64,000 nucleotides of DNA, from the NCBI RefSeq assembly GCF_003994415.1, contig NZ_CP034689.1, positions 3,534,001-3,598,000 of the forward strand, in the 5' to 3' direction. The notes beneath the pieces are model-generated. The model searched no databases. It worked only from the letters and a program-made list of their open reading frames with translations, and was not told where the DNA came from. This document shows positions 17,092 through 25,113 of the stretch, in pieces (position 1 is the stretch's first letter; each line of letters begins with the position of its first letter). Source of the DNA: Achromobacter spanius (GTDB lineage: Bacteria; Pseudomonadota; Gammaproteobacteria; Burkholderiales; Burkholderiaceae_B). Both the position numbers and the translations under genes were made by a program.

Positions 17092-17111
17092 TTCGCGCCT
17101 GGCCGACGGCG

Positions 17112-17378
17112 TCAGGATTTTCGATTCAAGACATCCTTGATCGCTGCATTCTCCAGCGCCAAGTCGGCAAACATGCGTTTGAGCTTGGCGTTTTCAGCTT
17201 CCAGTTCGCGCAGCCTCTGCAACTCGGAAACTTGAACGCCGGAGAACTTGCTCTTCCAAAGGTAATACGTGGCGTTGCTGATGCCGTGTTTGCGGCACAG
17301 CTCGGCGACCGGCATGCCGGCTTCGCCTTCCTTCAGAACAGCAACGATCTGGCTCTCGGTAAATCTGCTTTTCTTCAA
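17112..17378 (-). CDS. IS3-family transposase OrfA (copy 1)
   Basis: An 88-residue protein starting at TTG (KKSRFTESQIVAVLKEGEAG) with GGAG 6 nt upstream. It has a helix-turn-helix (VAELCRKHGISNATYYLWKSKF) and a leucine-zipper-like coil (LQRLRELEAENAKLKRM). It binds the IS ends and partners OrfB. Confidence 0.9.
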   Translation of the reverse strand: MKKSRFTESQIVAVLKEGEAGMPVAELCRKHGISNATYYLWKSKFSGVQVSELQRLRELEAENAKLKRMFADLALENAAIKDVLNRKS

Positions 17379-18368
17379 GGGAATCTCCAACTCAGGGAGG
17401 CTCCGAAATTCTACCGGGCGGTGTCTACCTGAAGGGGGAGCTTACGACATCTCTCGCTCACCCATTACAGAAAAGCGAAGCCATCAAGAAGTCTTCATCA
17501 AAGAAAAGCTGTCTCCTCTTAAATATGACGAACGAGTTATTAGCATTGGCTTCCACCTTTGTGGAGAACGACACCACAACATTGGAAAGTTAGGTTTCTC
17601 TTCTCACTACACTGCAACAGCCGCCACAGAGCGAAGTGCGGTCGAATTTATAGATCTCGCCAGAAAAGAATCCGGGAAGAAAATTTGGATAGAAAATGCA
17701 AATTTCTACTCGAACAGTGCCGCAGAAATTTTCAGCACCTGGAAAAGCATAGAGAAAATAGCCGGAGAGAGCGATGCCAATCTAATCGTGGATGTCAGCC
17801 ATTTAATAATTGACTCCCACAATGCAAAACTCCCCACCGATGCATCAATCGGGTTAATACCTTGGAATAGGGTCGTGGAAGTACATTTATCCGGCATTAC
17901 TACCGGAAAAGATGGAAGCATGCATGACGGCCATGGAACGCCAGTACACGCTAAAGCTTGGCACCTGCTCAACGGTCTGATACGTGCTGACCTCATCCCA
18001 CGCGACGCCTATATAAATATTGAGCACAGCGACGAAGAGTGGAAGGACTTTCCCTCAGAATACAAGGACGATTTCGCTACCTTGAGAGCCATCCTGGCTG
18101 AACGCAGCACCCCCACCGCGAGAGTGGGCGATGCAAATCTCAAGTATGCAGAGAATTTCCTTAAGAAGATTCTGAAAGGCGCCGTTGCGAATTTTTCTGA
18201 AATTATCGAACTAGATGGAAGGTCCGAATCTCAATTGCTTCATGACTGGGTGGATCATGTAAAAAAAATGGATAAGCGCATATCTCTTTCTAAAGAAGAA
18301 ATAGACAGTGAGACTGAAAAATCATCAGTTTATTTTTTGGACTCTTTTTCGGATTTTTTGAACAAATA

Positions 18369-19154
18369 ATGAAAATCGGAATAAACTGGACTAGCACGCG
18401 AGATTTGGCTAGCGTAAGGGAAATAATTAACAAAGGCGCAATTGATTTTGTCGAAATAATGATTGACAATTTTCTATCATGCAATGCAGCTTCCATCAAA
18501 TCCGTATTGGGCGGAACGGCATGCGCATTTCACATTATGAACTCCAGATTCCTCCACCAAGATTCCGAGGTTCTCATGGAAATTGCCTGCAAAATTAATG
18601 AACTCAGTTCCGCCCTCAACCCCATCTATACCTCAGATCATCTAGGAAAGTTCCTTCACCGCGGCCACTACTTTCCTCAAATGCTAGAAGTCAATTACGC
18701 CACCGACTTAGCCTTTTGCTCAGAGAAACTCTCACACTGGCAGGCAATACTGGGGTCGACTCTTTTCATCGAAAATTACCCGTCCATCATTGCCCAGCCG
18801 TACAAACAGGCGGATTTTTTTGAACAGTTGAAAAGAAGCACATCATGCAATCTCCTATTTGACATTTCAAACGCAACGATCGCGGAAATTAATATAGGCG
18901 AGGATGCATTGGCATGGCGAATACTCAGCACTGACACAAAGCACTTCCATATTGCTGGTTTCGCCAAGACTTCGTTTCTTCCCCATTTCTTCGTAGACAC
19001 TCACGACTGCAACATCGACCCGCGCAGCATTCGGCTTGCGGAGAAGATTCTGAATAACCGAGAGGAAATCACCGTATGCGTCGAAAGAGATTCCAACTTT
19101 GAAGTCGAAAATTGGATGAACGAAATATCTCGTGTGCGAAACTTGATACCATGA
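18369..19154 (+). CDS. mbnB: MbnB-like DUF692 iron-dependent oxidase
   Basis: 261 residues, the usual MbnB length. Motifs in order match MbnB as I recall it: IDFVEIMIDNF, AFHIM (H55), TSDHLGKF (H91), IENYPSI (E135), LLFDISNA (D165, N168), HFHIAGF (H194), VDTHD (D210, H212), CVERDSN (E239). These are the expected ligands of the multi-iron centre. With MbnC, MbnB oxidises the core cysteine of MbnA by four electrons to an oxazolone and adjacent thioamide using O2. The ATG overlaps the preceding stop (TAATG) and its stop overlaps the next start (ATGA). No truncation is seen. The IS upstream may reduce its transcription. Confidence 0.88.
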   Translation: MKIGINWTSTRDLASVREIINKGAIDFVEIMIDNFLSCNAASIKSVLGGTACAFHIMNSRFLHQDSEVLMEIACKINELSSALNPIYTSDHLGKFLHRGHYFPQMLEVNYATDLAFCSEKLSHWQAILGSTLFIENYPSIIAQPYKQADFFEQLKRSTSCNLLFDISNATIAEINIGEDALAWRILSTDTKHFHIAGFAKTSFLPHFFVDTHDCNIDPRSIRLAEKILNNREEITVCVERDSNFEVENWMNEISRVRNLIP

Positions 19155-19684
19155 TCTCGAGAACTTACGACGCCATCGTCGACCCTGGCGGTCAATCTTC
19201 GAGTCTTTCCGGAACAGCACGCTCGTACGTAGCATTGGTGAAAGATTCGATGCGTGATCACATACTGAGAGCAGCACCATTCACCTCTCTTATTTGCAAT
19301 TTGAACGACACCTCTACGCTCGACAATTTCATTTCTTGGTGCTTCCGCAGGAAGGCAGAGTTGGATTGGAGGACTGGAATTTCATTATTAAGATACATAT
19401 CCGAAACCAAGAGTCCACCTCAAGATCTAATAAATCAGCTGATGTCCTACGCCGTTTCGCAATGGACATTCACAGACCGCACCTCCAACCTATGCATCGC
19501 AGCCTGGTCCCACCTATCCCCATGCAGAGTATTCGTAGCGATGAAGGCTGTAGTTGCGTTCGAAGAAAGAGATGTTTTTTACTGCGACCTCGAAGACCAC
19601 TTAGATTTTTCGACTGAAACGTGGCATTCGACTTTCCCGCAAATTACAGCACTGGAAGATTACTTTAATCACAAATCCTGCTAG
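19151..19684 (+). CDS. mbnC: MbnC-like partner protein
   Basis: 177 residues, starting at the ATG that overlaps the mbnB stop. No enzymatic motif is evident. It has scattered cysteines (including FISWCFRRK and SNLCIAAWSHLSPC) and a helical look. MbnC proteins are poorly conserved, about 180-200 residues long, always next to MbnB, and form a heterodimer that binds the MbnA leader. The assignment rests on position, size and coupling more than on sequence. A generic DUF2063-type MNIO partner is the alternative, with the same role. Confidence 0.72.
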   Translation: MISRTYDAIVDPGGQSSSLSGTARSYVALVKDSMRDHILRAAPFTSLICNLNDTSTLDNFISWCFRRKAELDWRTGISLLRYISETKSPPQDLINQLMSYAVSQWTFTDRTSNLCIAAWSHLSPCRVFVAMKAVVAFEERDVFYCDLEDHLDFSTETWHSTFPQITALEDYFNHKSC

Positions 19685-19831
19685 CGGGCCTTGCGGCCTA
19701 TCGTGACGGCCTCCTTTTAACCGTGGCTTTTCCTGGGCTAACCCACGCTGCCTAAACAGGGCTCGTAAGCTCCCCCTTCAGGTAGACACCGCCCGGTAGA
19801 ATTTCGGAGCCTCCCTGAGTTGGAGATTCCC

Positions 19832-20098
19832 TTGAAGAAAAGCAGATTTACCGAGAGCCAGATCGTTGCTGTTCTGAAGGAAGGCGAAGCCGGCATGCCG
19901 GTCGCCGAGCTGTGCCGCAAACACGGCATCAGCAACGCCACGTATTACCTTTGGAAGAGCAAGTTCTCCGGCGTTCAAGTTTCCGAGTTGCAGAGGCTGC
20001 GCGAACTGGAAGCTGAAAACGCCAAGCTCAAACGCATGTTTGCCGACTTGGCGCTGGAGAATGCAGCGATCAAGGATGTCTTGAATCGAAAATCCTGA
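19832..20098 (+). CDS. IS3-family transposase OrfA (copy 2)
   Basis: An 88-residue DNA-binding subunit, identical in translation to OrfA of copy 1. It starts at TTG with GGAG 6 nt upstream. Helix-turn-helix and coiled-coil segments are present. Confidence 0.9.
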   Translation: MKKSRFTESQIVAVLKEGEAGMPVAELCRKHGISNATYYLWKSKFSGVQVSELQRLRELEAENAKLKRMFADLALENAAIKDVLNRKS

Positions 20099-20118
20099 CG
20101 CCGTCGGCCAGGCGCGAA

Positions 20119-20949
20119 GTGGTGGGACAGCTGGTGCAAGCCAAGCTCTCAATCACGCGCGCTTGTCAGATTGCCGGCCTATCGCGGGCGGCGTACTACA
20201 AGAAGCCAATGCCGGCATCTGAGCGGGATTCCCAAGTCATTGATGCTCTCAATGCCATTGTGACCCGGCATGGGCGTTGGGGATTCTGGAAGTGTTTCAC
20301 CCGGCTGCGCCTCGACGGTCGCGGCTGGAACAAAAAGCGCGTTCATCGGGTGTACTGCGACATGGGTCTGAATTTGCCTCGGCGCCGCAAAAAGCGGCTT
20401 CCCGACCGACCGCGACAGCCGCTGGATCTGGCCACAGAGCCTAATCGTTGTTGGGCGCTCGACTTCATGCATGACGCTCTCTACTGCGGCCGGCGGTTTC
20501 GCACTCTGAACGTGATCGACGAGGCGAACCGGGAGTGCTTGGCCATCGAGGTAGGCGTGTCCATCCCGTCTGCACGCCTCATTCGGGTATTGAGCCGTTT
20601 GATCGACTGCTATGGGCCGCCTGACGCAATACGCCTGGATAACGGTCCGGAGATGATCTCAGAGGCGTTCACCCAATGGGCTAGCGCAAAGGGCATCGCG
20701 ATCCGCTATATCCAGCCGGGCAAGCCAAATCAGAACGCTTTCATTGAGCGCTTCAATCGAACTTATCGAACCGAGGTGCTCGACGCGCACCTGTTCGCCA
20801 ACCTTGAGCAGGTCCAGGCGATTACCGATCAATGGCTGGTCGATTACAACCAGTACCGCCCGCATGAATCGCTGGGTGGCCTCCCGCCGGTGCAATTCAT
20901 GCCCCGGCTAACCCTTGCTCCGATCGTCTATCAACCGATGTCTACTTGA
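20119..20949 (+). CDS. IS3-family transposase OrfB (copy 2)
   Basis: A 276-residue DDE transposase with an intact catalytic triad (LDFMHD, RLDNGPE, FIERFNRTY). It is identical in translation to copy 1, which indicates that at least one copy is recent. It is expected to be expressed by -1 frameshifting from orfA. Confidence 0.93.
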   Translation: MVGQLVQAKLSITRACQIAGLSRAAYYKKPMPASERDSQVIDALNAIVTRHGRWGFWKCFTRLRLDGRGWNKKRVHRVYCDMGLNLPRRRKKRLPDRPRQPLDLATEPNRCWALDFMHDALYCGRRFRTLNVIDEANRECLAIEVGVSIPSARLIRVLSRLIDCYGPPDAIRLDNGPEMISEAFTQWASAKGIAIRYIQPGKPNQNAFIERFNRTYRTEVLDAHLFANLEQVQAITDQWLVDYNQYRPHESLGGLPPVQFMPRLTLAPIVYQPMST

Positions 20950-21162
20950 CAGGGGTGCTTACGGGCTGAACAAAGACCTGGTATGGGTTCGCCTGGCGCT
21001 GCCCCCGTTGAGTTACAACCCGCCCGCCCATAAGGTTGCTGCCTGCCCCGGTTGAATTCGTCGATACACTCCCCATGTATCCCGTATGGAGTTCACCTTG
21101 CGCCTTATTCGCCTTATCCCCGCGTTGCCGTCCTGTCTTGCCCTGAACGAGGGGATGTCCGC

Positions 21163-22185
21163 ATGAGCGCCCTTGCCCGCATCCCGTTTTCGGTCCTTGA
21201 TCTGGCCCCTATTGTTCAGGGCCGTGACGCTGCCGACGCTTTCCGCAATACCGTGGCGGTGGCCCAGCATGTGGAGCGGTTGGGCTACAACCGCTTCTGG
21301 TTGGCCGAGCACCACAACATCAATGGCATAGCGTCCAGCGCCACCGCCGTGTTGATCGGCCATGTGGCCAGCCAGACACGCACGCTGCGCGTCGGATCGG
21401 GCGGCATCATGTTGCCGAACCATGCGCCGCTGATCATCGCCGAGCAATTTGGCACGCTGGAAACCCTGTACCCCGGCCGTATCGACCTGGGGCTAGGCCG
21501 TGCGCCCGGCAGCGATGGCGCCACGCAGCACGCGCTGCGCCGGGGCCCGCGCAGCGGGCTGGAGTTTCCGGCGCTGGTTGAAGAACTGCGTGGTTTCCTG
21601 GCGGCTTCCCGGCCGGGCCAGCCCGTGCGAGCCATTCCCGGCGAGGGGTTGGACATCCCGATCTGGCTGCTGGGGTCCAGTGATTTCAGCGCGCGCCTGG
21701 CCGCCGAACTGGGTCTGCCGTTTTCTTTCGCGGGGCATTTCTCGCCGGAAGGCATGGCCGCGATGCGGCTGTACCGGCACTTGTTCAAGCCGTCGGAGAC
21801 GCTGTCGCGCCCTTACGCGATGATCGGCGTACCGGTGGTGGCGGCCGAATCCGACGAAGCCGCCCAGCGCCAATCGACCACGCAGCAACTGAAATTCCTG
21901 TCGCTGGTGCGTGGCCACCGCCTGCAATTGCAGCCGCCGGTGGACAGCATGGACGGCTTATGGAACGAATGGGAGCGTGAGGCGGTCAATCAAAGACTGA
22001 GCGCTTCGATCGTGGGCGGACCGGACACCGTGAAGCGGCGGCTGGAAGCCCTGGTGGCCGAAACCGAGGCCGATGAAGTCATGATCGTGTCCGACTTTTT
22101 CGACATCGCCGATCGCCTGCGCTCTTTTGAGATTGTTGCGTCCTTGAAGAACGACGCGGGCGTCTCGACAAAAACCGCGGTCTGA
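21163..22185 (+). CDS. LLM-class (luciferase-like) flavin-dependent oxidoreductase
   Basis: 340 residues with the bacterial-luciferase-like TIM barrel. Family signatures are SVLDLAPIVQG at the start, GYNRFWLAEHHNINGIASSATAVLIGHVA, GSGGIMLPNHAPLIIAEQFGTLETLYPGRIDLGLGRAPG and VGGPDTVKRRLEAL. This is the YhbW-type group that uses FMNH2 or F420-like cofactors; the substrate is unknown. The ATG at 21163 has GAGGGG upstream. It stands alone just outside the island. Confidence 0.9.
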   Translation: MSALARIPFSVLDLAPIVQGRDAADAFRNTVAVAQHVERLGYNRFWLAEHHNINGIASSATAVLIGHVASQTRTLRVGSGGIMLPNHAPLIIAEQFGTLETLYPGRIDLGLGRAPGSDGATQHALRRGPRSGLEFPALVEELRGFLAASRPGQPVRAIPGEGLDIPIWLLGSSDFSARLAAELGLPFSFAGHFSPEGMAAMRLYRHLFKPSETLSRPYAMIGVPVVAAESDEAAQRQSTTQQLKFLSLVRGHRLQLQPPVDSMDGLWNEWEREAVNQRLSASIVGGPDTVKRRLEALVAETEADEVMIVSDFFDIADRLRSFEIVASLKNDAGVSTKTAV

Positions 22186-22358
22186 GCACCGCTGACTGCG
22201 CTCTCCACAGCGCCAACCATTGCGACGCTGCCATCGCCCGCTCTACTATTGACCCAGAGCGCGTGGCACATAAAGCGTCGCCGAATCAGGCCGGGGCTGG
22301 CACACCCCGGATCCCCGATACCGCCTTTTTGCGCCGCGCTCCGCGGCAAGGATCCAAA

Positions 22359-22733
22359 ATGAGTATTGTTGAACTCACCAAAGAAAGCTTCCAGGAAGCC
22401 ATTACGCCTGACGGTACCCTGATCGTTGACTTCTGGGCTCCGTGGTGCGGCCCGTGCCGTGGCTTTGCTCCCGTTTTTGAGCAAGCCGCGACCGAGCACA
22501 CCGACGTCACGTTTGCCAAGGTGAACACCGACGTCGAGCAGGAACTGGCCGGCGCGCTGGGAATTCGTTCAATTCCCACGCTGATGGTCTTCCGTGAGAA
22601 GGTCCTGCTGTTCTCGCAACCCGGCGCGCTGTCGGGCGGGCAGTTGAATGAGCTGCTGGCCAAGATCAAGGAAGTGGACATGGAAAAGGTCCACCAGGAA
22701 ATCGCCGCGGCGCAAGACAGCCAGAACGCGTAA
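22359..22733 (+). CDS. Thioredoxin family protein
   Basis: 124 residues: a single thioredoxin domain with active site WAPWCGPCRGF and the cis-proline loop SIPTLMVF, plus a charged C-terminal extension of about 20 residues. It reduces disulfides in cytoplasmic proteins. AAGGA precedes the ATG. A CCGGGG/CCCCGG hairpin (22291-22310) lies in the leader. A strong terminator follows. Confidence 0.92.
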   Translation: MSIVELTKESFQEAITPDGTLIVDFWAPWCGPCRGFAPVFEQAATEHTDVTFAKVNTDVEQELAGALGIRSIPTLMVFREKVLLFSQPGALSGGQLNELLAKIKEVDMEKVHQEIAAAQDSQNA

Positions 22734-22749
22734 GTGCGTAAACACACAA

Positions 22750-22781
22750 GGGCCCGGTTCGCTATGATCCGGGCCCTTTTT
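22750..22781 (+). terminator. Rho-independent terminator of the thioredoxin gene
   Basis: GGGCCCGG pairs with CCGGGCCC around an 11-nt loop, followed by TTTTT. It is 16 bp past the stop codon. Confidence 0.93.
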
Positions 22782-22877
22782 CAATGCAGCTGTGGGGCCG
22801 TCTTCGCAATCGGCCTGGCCGCCACCGCCCCTATCGTCGGCCTGGCGCCATCGCCGTAGCCATCTCCATCACCGTCG

Positions 22878-23465
22878 CTATGACAGCACTTCCCAGGCCG
22901 AGCGCCCGCGCGTGATGTTGGCCACGGTGACTTCCAGGTCACTTATCACGGTGCGCGGCGCCACGAAACATAGCGCCACGCCGTCTTCGTTGAAGTCTTC
23001 CTGCTGCACCACCGCGCCGGCCTGCGCCAGCCGCGACTTCAGCAGCGCCAGTTCCGCAAAACCGCAGGCGCAGCGAACAGTGGCCAAGTCGACGATTTCG
23101 CTGTGCTGGCCCAACCGCAGGCAATTCGCCGCGCAGCCGCCATACGCCCGCACCAAGCCGCCAGCGCCCAGTTTGATGCCGCCGTACCAGCGCACCACCA
23201 GCACGGCCACACGGTCCATGTCCTGGCCCTCGATCGCTTGCAGGATCGGTCGGCCCGCCGTACCGCCGGGCTCACCATCGTCGTTGAATCGATATTCCTG
23301 CCCGATGCGATACGCCCAGCAGTTGTGGGTGGCCTCGGGGTCGCCGCGCTCGGCGAAGAATCGCATCGCCTCTTCCACGGTGGCAACCGGGGCGGCGTAC
23401 GCGACGAAGCGGCTTTTCTTGATGTCTTCCTGATACGAGCAAGGAGCGGTCAACGTGTGCGTCAT
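22878..23465 (-). CDS. IMPACT/YigZ family protein
   Basis: 195 residues. The UPF0029 domain is clear: KKSRFVAYAAPVATVEEA, THNCWAYRIG, RFNDDGEPGGTAGRPILQAIEGQ and VVRWYGGIKLGAGGLVRAYGG. A C-terminal DUF1949-like domain follows. YigZ homologues are thought to contact nucleic acid or ribosomes; a precise role is not known. I took the ATG at 23465; an ATG three codons earlier is possible. It is convergent with the thioredoxin gene. Confidence 0.9.
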   Translation of the reverse strand: MTHTLTAPCSYQEDIKKSRFVAYAAPVATVEEAMRFFAERGDPEATHNCWAYRIGQEYRFNDDGEPGGTAGRPILQAIEGQDMDRVAVLVVRWYGGIKLGAGGLVRAYGGCAANCLRLGQHSEIVDLATVRCACGFAELALLKSRLAQAGAVVQQEDFNEDGVALCFVAPRTVISDLEVTVANITRGRSAWEVLS

Positions 23466-23501
23466 GCCCGGCATTGTAAGTGCTGGACCGCACGCGCCGC
23501 C

Positions 23502-24335
23502 CTAGCCGTGGCAGTCGGGCACTTCCTGGTCCAGGTAGACGTCGAAAGCGACGTCGCGCGCCCACTTCGCCGTCATCGCCTTCCAGGCGCCGGACTGGTT
23601 CCATGCCTTCATTTCGCCTGCCAGCCACGCTTGACTGGCCGAGTCCGCAGCGGACAACAGCCATACGCGTTCGCGCCGCGTGCCGTCCGGTTCCAGCGTG
23701 GAGGAGAACTTCTTCCATTCGGGAAAGCGCACCAGCGGCCCCCACACGGCGTCATCGACCAAGCCGACATCGCAAGCGCCTTCGCGCACCGCCACCAGCG
23801 CGTCGGACGGCACGCGGTAGGTGCGCACCACGGCGCCCCAGCTTTCGGCCAGCGCACGCGTTTCGCTTGCCGCCTCGGCCATGCAGACGCTTCGACCCCG
23901 AACATCGGCCGGCGTGCGCAGGGTGGTGTCGCTGCGTATGACGGCCTTGGGGCGGGTGCGGTAACCGGTGGGTTGCACCGCCACGCCGGATGGCGGGGCG
24001 CTGGCTTGATCCGCCAGCACCACGTCCACCTCGCCGGCCGCCAAGCGCGCCCCGGCCTCGTCCGCCGGCACCTGCTGCAAGCGCACCGGCAGGCCCAGGC
24101 TCAGGCCCAGCTTTTCCGCCATGTTGGCGTCCAGCCCATGGGGGGTGCGTATCTTTGCCCCCGCAACAGGCAGCGGCGCCAGATACGGCACGCCCACCAC
24201 CAATTCGCCGCGTGCCTTCGCGGCGGCAAAGCCCGCGGGTTGCTGCGCCTGCGCGGTCCCCGCGCCGGCAAGCAGCAGGCCAGCCGTCAGAGCGAACAGA
24301 TGAGTCAGATGGGTCAGGCGCCGGATCATGGGCAT
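23502..24335 (-). CDS. Periplasmic amino-acid-type (family 3) solute-binding protein
   Basis: 277 residues with a signal peptide ending AQAQQ. The mature domain reads as family 3 SBP: GELVVGVPYLAPLP, LDANMAEKLGLSLGLPVRLQQVPADE, TPADVRGRSVCMAEAASETRALAE. It follows the ABC permease stop by 4 bp, so it belongs to the same transcript, yet the operon already has a SsuA/TauA-type binding protein. It may be a second receptor or an independent sensor. The ligand is unknown. Confidence 0.8.
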   Translation of the reverse strand: MPMIRRLTHLTHLFALTAGLLLAGAGTAQAQQPAGFAAAKARGELVVGVPYLAPLPVAGAKIRTPHGLDANMAEKLGLSLGLPVRLQQVPADEAGARLAAGEVDVVLADQASAPPSGVAVQPTGYRTRPKAVIRSDTTLRTPADVRGRSVCMAEAASETRALAESWGAVVRTYRVPSDALVAVREGACDVGLVDDAVWGPLVRFPEWKKFSSTLEPDGTRRERVWLLSAADSASQAWLAGEMKAWNQSGAWKAMTAKWARDVAFDVYLDQEVPDCHG

Positions 24336-24339
24336 GGAC

Positions 24340-25113
24340 CTACACGTACTGGTAACGCAACAAGCGATGCTTGAGGTTTTCAAGCACGAACTGGTCGATC
24401 AAAGCAGCCAGCACGGCGATGACAAGGATGTTGGTCATCACGCCCGTCATGTCCGCGATCTCGCCCGAGTACGCCAGCGAGCGCCCCAGGCCCTTGCCGA
24501 AACCGATCAGCATTTCGGCCGAGATCAGCGCGCGCCAGGCGTTGCCAAAGGCAAGCTGCGCGCCCGTGATCAGTTCAGGCATGACGGCGGGCAGGTACAC
24601 GCGCTTGACCAGGCCCCACCGCGTGGCGCCCATGACGCGCGCCGCCGACACATGCACACGTTGCACGGATTCGGTGGCGTTCATGACGCTGAGCGCGGCC
24701 GGGAAGAACGCCGACAGCGCCACCACCACGATGATGGGCGTGTTGCCAAAGCCCATCACGATCAGGAACAGCGGCACCCAGGCAATGGACGGAATCGATT
24801 GCAGGATGACAATGGCGCTGCGCAGCACTTCCCGAAAGAAGAACAGCACCGCGGCCACCAGCCCAAAGCCGATGCCCGCCAGCAGCGCCAGGCTATAACC
24901 TGCGCCCAGCCGGCCCAAGGTACCCATCAGGCTTTGATGGAAGGATTGCTTGCCCAGGTCTTCGAACAGGCGTTCGACAACGGCCGGCACGCCCGGCATC
25001 AGGAAATCAGGCAGGACGAACGCGGCCGATTGCCACAGCAGAAGAATGAAAAGGACACCCAAAACGCCCGCAAGATGCTTGCGGGCGCCGGTCACACGGG
25101 TAGACGAGCTCAA
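24340..25113 (-). CDS. ABC transporter permease, SsuC/TauC type
   Basis: 257 residues with six hydrophobic helices and the EAA loop (AARVMGATRWGLVKRVYLPAVMPELITGAQLAFGNAWRALISAEML). The closest group is aliphatic sulfonate/taurine/nitrate importers. Translation probably starts at the TTG overlapping the stop of the binding-protein gene. It forms the channel with the ATPase encoded at 26182-26952. Confidence 0.88.
   Translation of the reverse strand: MSSSTRVTGARKHLAGVLGVLFILLLWQSAAFVLPDFLMPGVPAVVERLFEDLGKQSFHQSLMGTLGRLGAGYSLALLAGIGFGLVAAVLFFFREVLRSAIVILQSIPSIAWVPLFLIVMGFGNTPIIVVVALSAFFPAALSVMNATESVQRVHVSAARVMGATRWGLVKRVYLPAVMPELITGAQLAFGNAWRALISAEMLIGFGKGLGRSLAYSGEIADMTGVMTNILVIAVLAALIDQFVLENLKHRLLRYQYV

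Larger units (their letters stand above)
16247..17446 (-). mobile_element. IS3-family element (IS407-group-like), copy 1, 1,200 bp
   Basis: The ends are imperfect inverted repeats, CGTAAGCACCCCTGTCAAG on the left matching the complement of CTTACG...CAGGTAG-type sequence on the right. The element is flanked by a 4-bp direct duplication, acat (16243-16246 and 17447-17450). It holds orfA and orfB on the minus strand. A 4-bp duplication and this OrfA/OrfB type fit the IS407 group. It splits the first DUF692 gene of the island. Confidence 0.92.
16086..18369 (+). pseudogene. DUF692 (MNIO) iron-dependent oxidase gene, interrupted by an IS3-family element
   Basis: Codons 1-53 (16086-16246) are separated from the rest (17451-18369) by a 1,200-bp insertion and a 4-bp target duplication. 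Joined, they give one 359-residue frame. The joined protein has the DUF692/MNIO ligand pattern: H53, H89, H106, E135 (IENAN), D168 and H171 (DVSH), H199 (EVHLSG), D213 and H215 (HDGHG), E245 (NIEHSDEE). About 100 C-terminal residues extend beyond the core. It is not MbnB, which is the next gene, so the cluster originally had two MNIO enzymes. MNIOs rework cysteine or other residues of ribosomal peptides. AGGAG-like GGAG lies before the ATG; TAATG couples it to mbnB. Confidence 0.85.
19764..20963 (+). mobile_element. IS3-family element (IS407-group-like), copy 2, 1,200 bp, inverted relative to copy 1
   Basis: Same length, ends and transposase translations as copy 1, but in the opposite orientation. 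It is flanked by its own 4-bp duplication ggct (19760-19763 and 20964-20967), so it arrived as a separate insertion. It sits 79 bp after mbnC and marks the right border of the island. Confidence 0.92.

Noticed and set aside
17269..18369. A 366-codon gene starting inside the IS
   Set aside because: The first ~60 codons run antisense through orfA of the IS. The real coding part begins at 17451 and belongs to the split DUF692 gene.
16247..20963. Proof of a single composite transposon
   Set aside because: The two IS copies have different target duplications on both sides, so the present arrangement is best explained by two separate insertions.
23103..24374. 423-codon plus-strand frame over the YigZ and binding-protein genes
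   Set aside because: It spans two convincing minus-strand genes and has only shadow-like composition.
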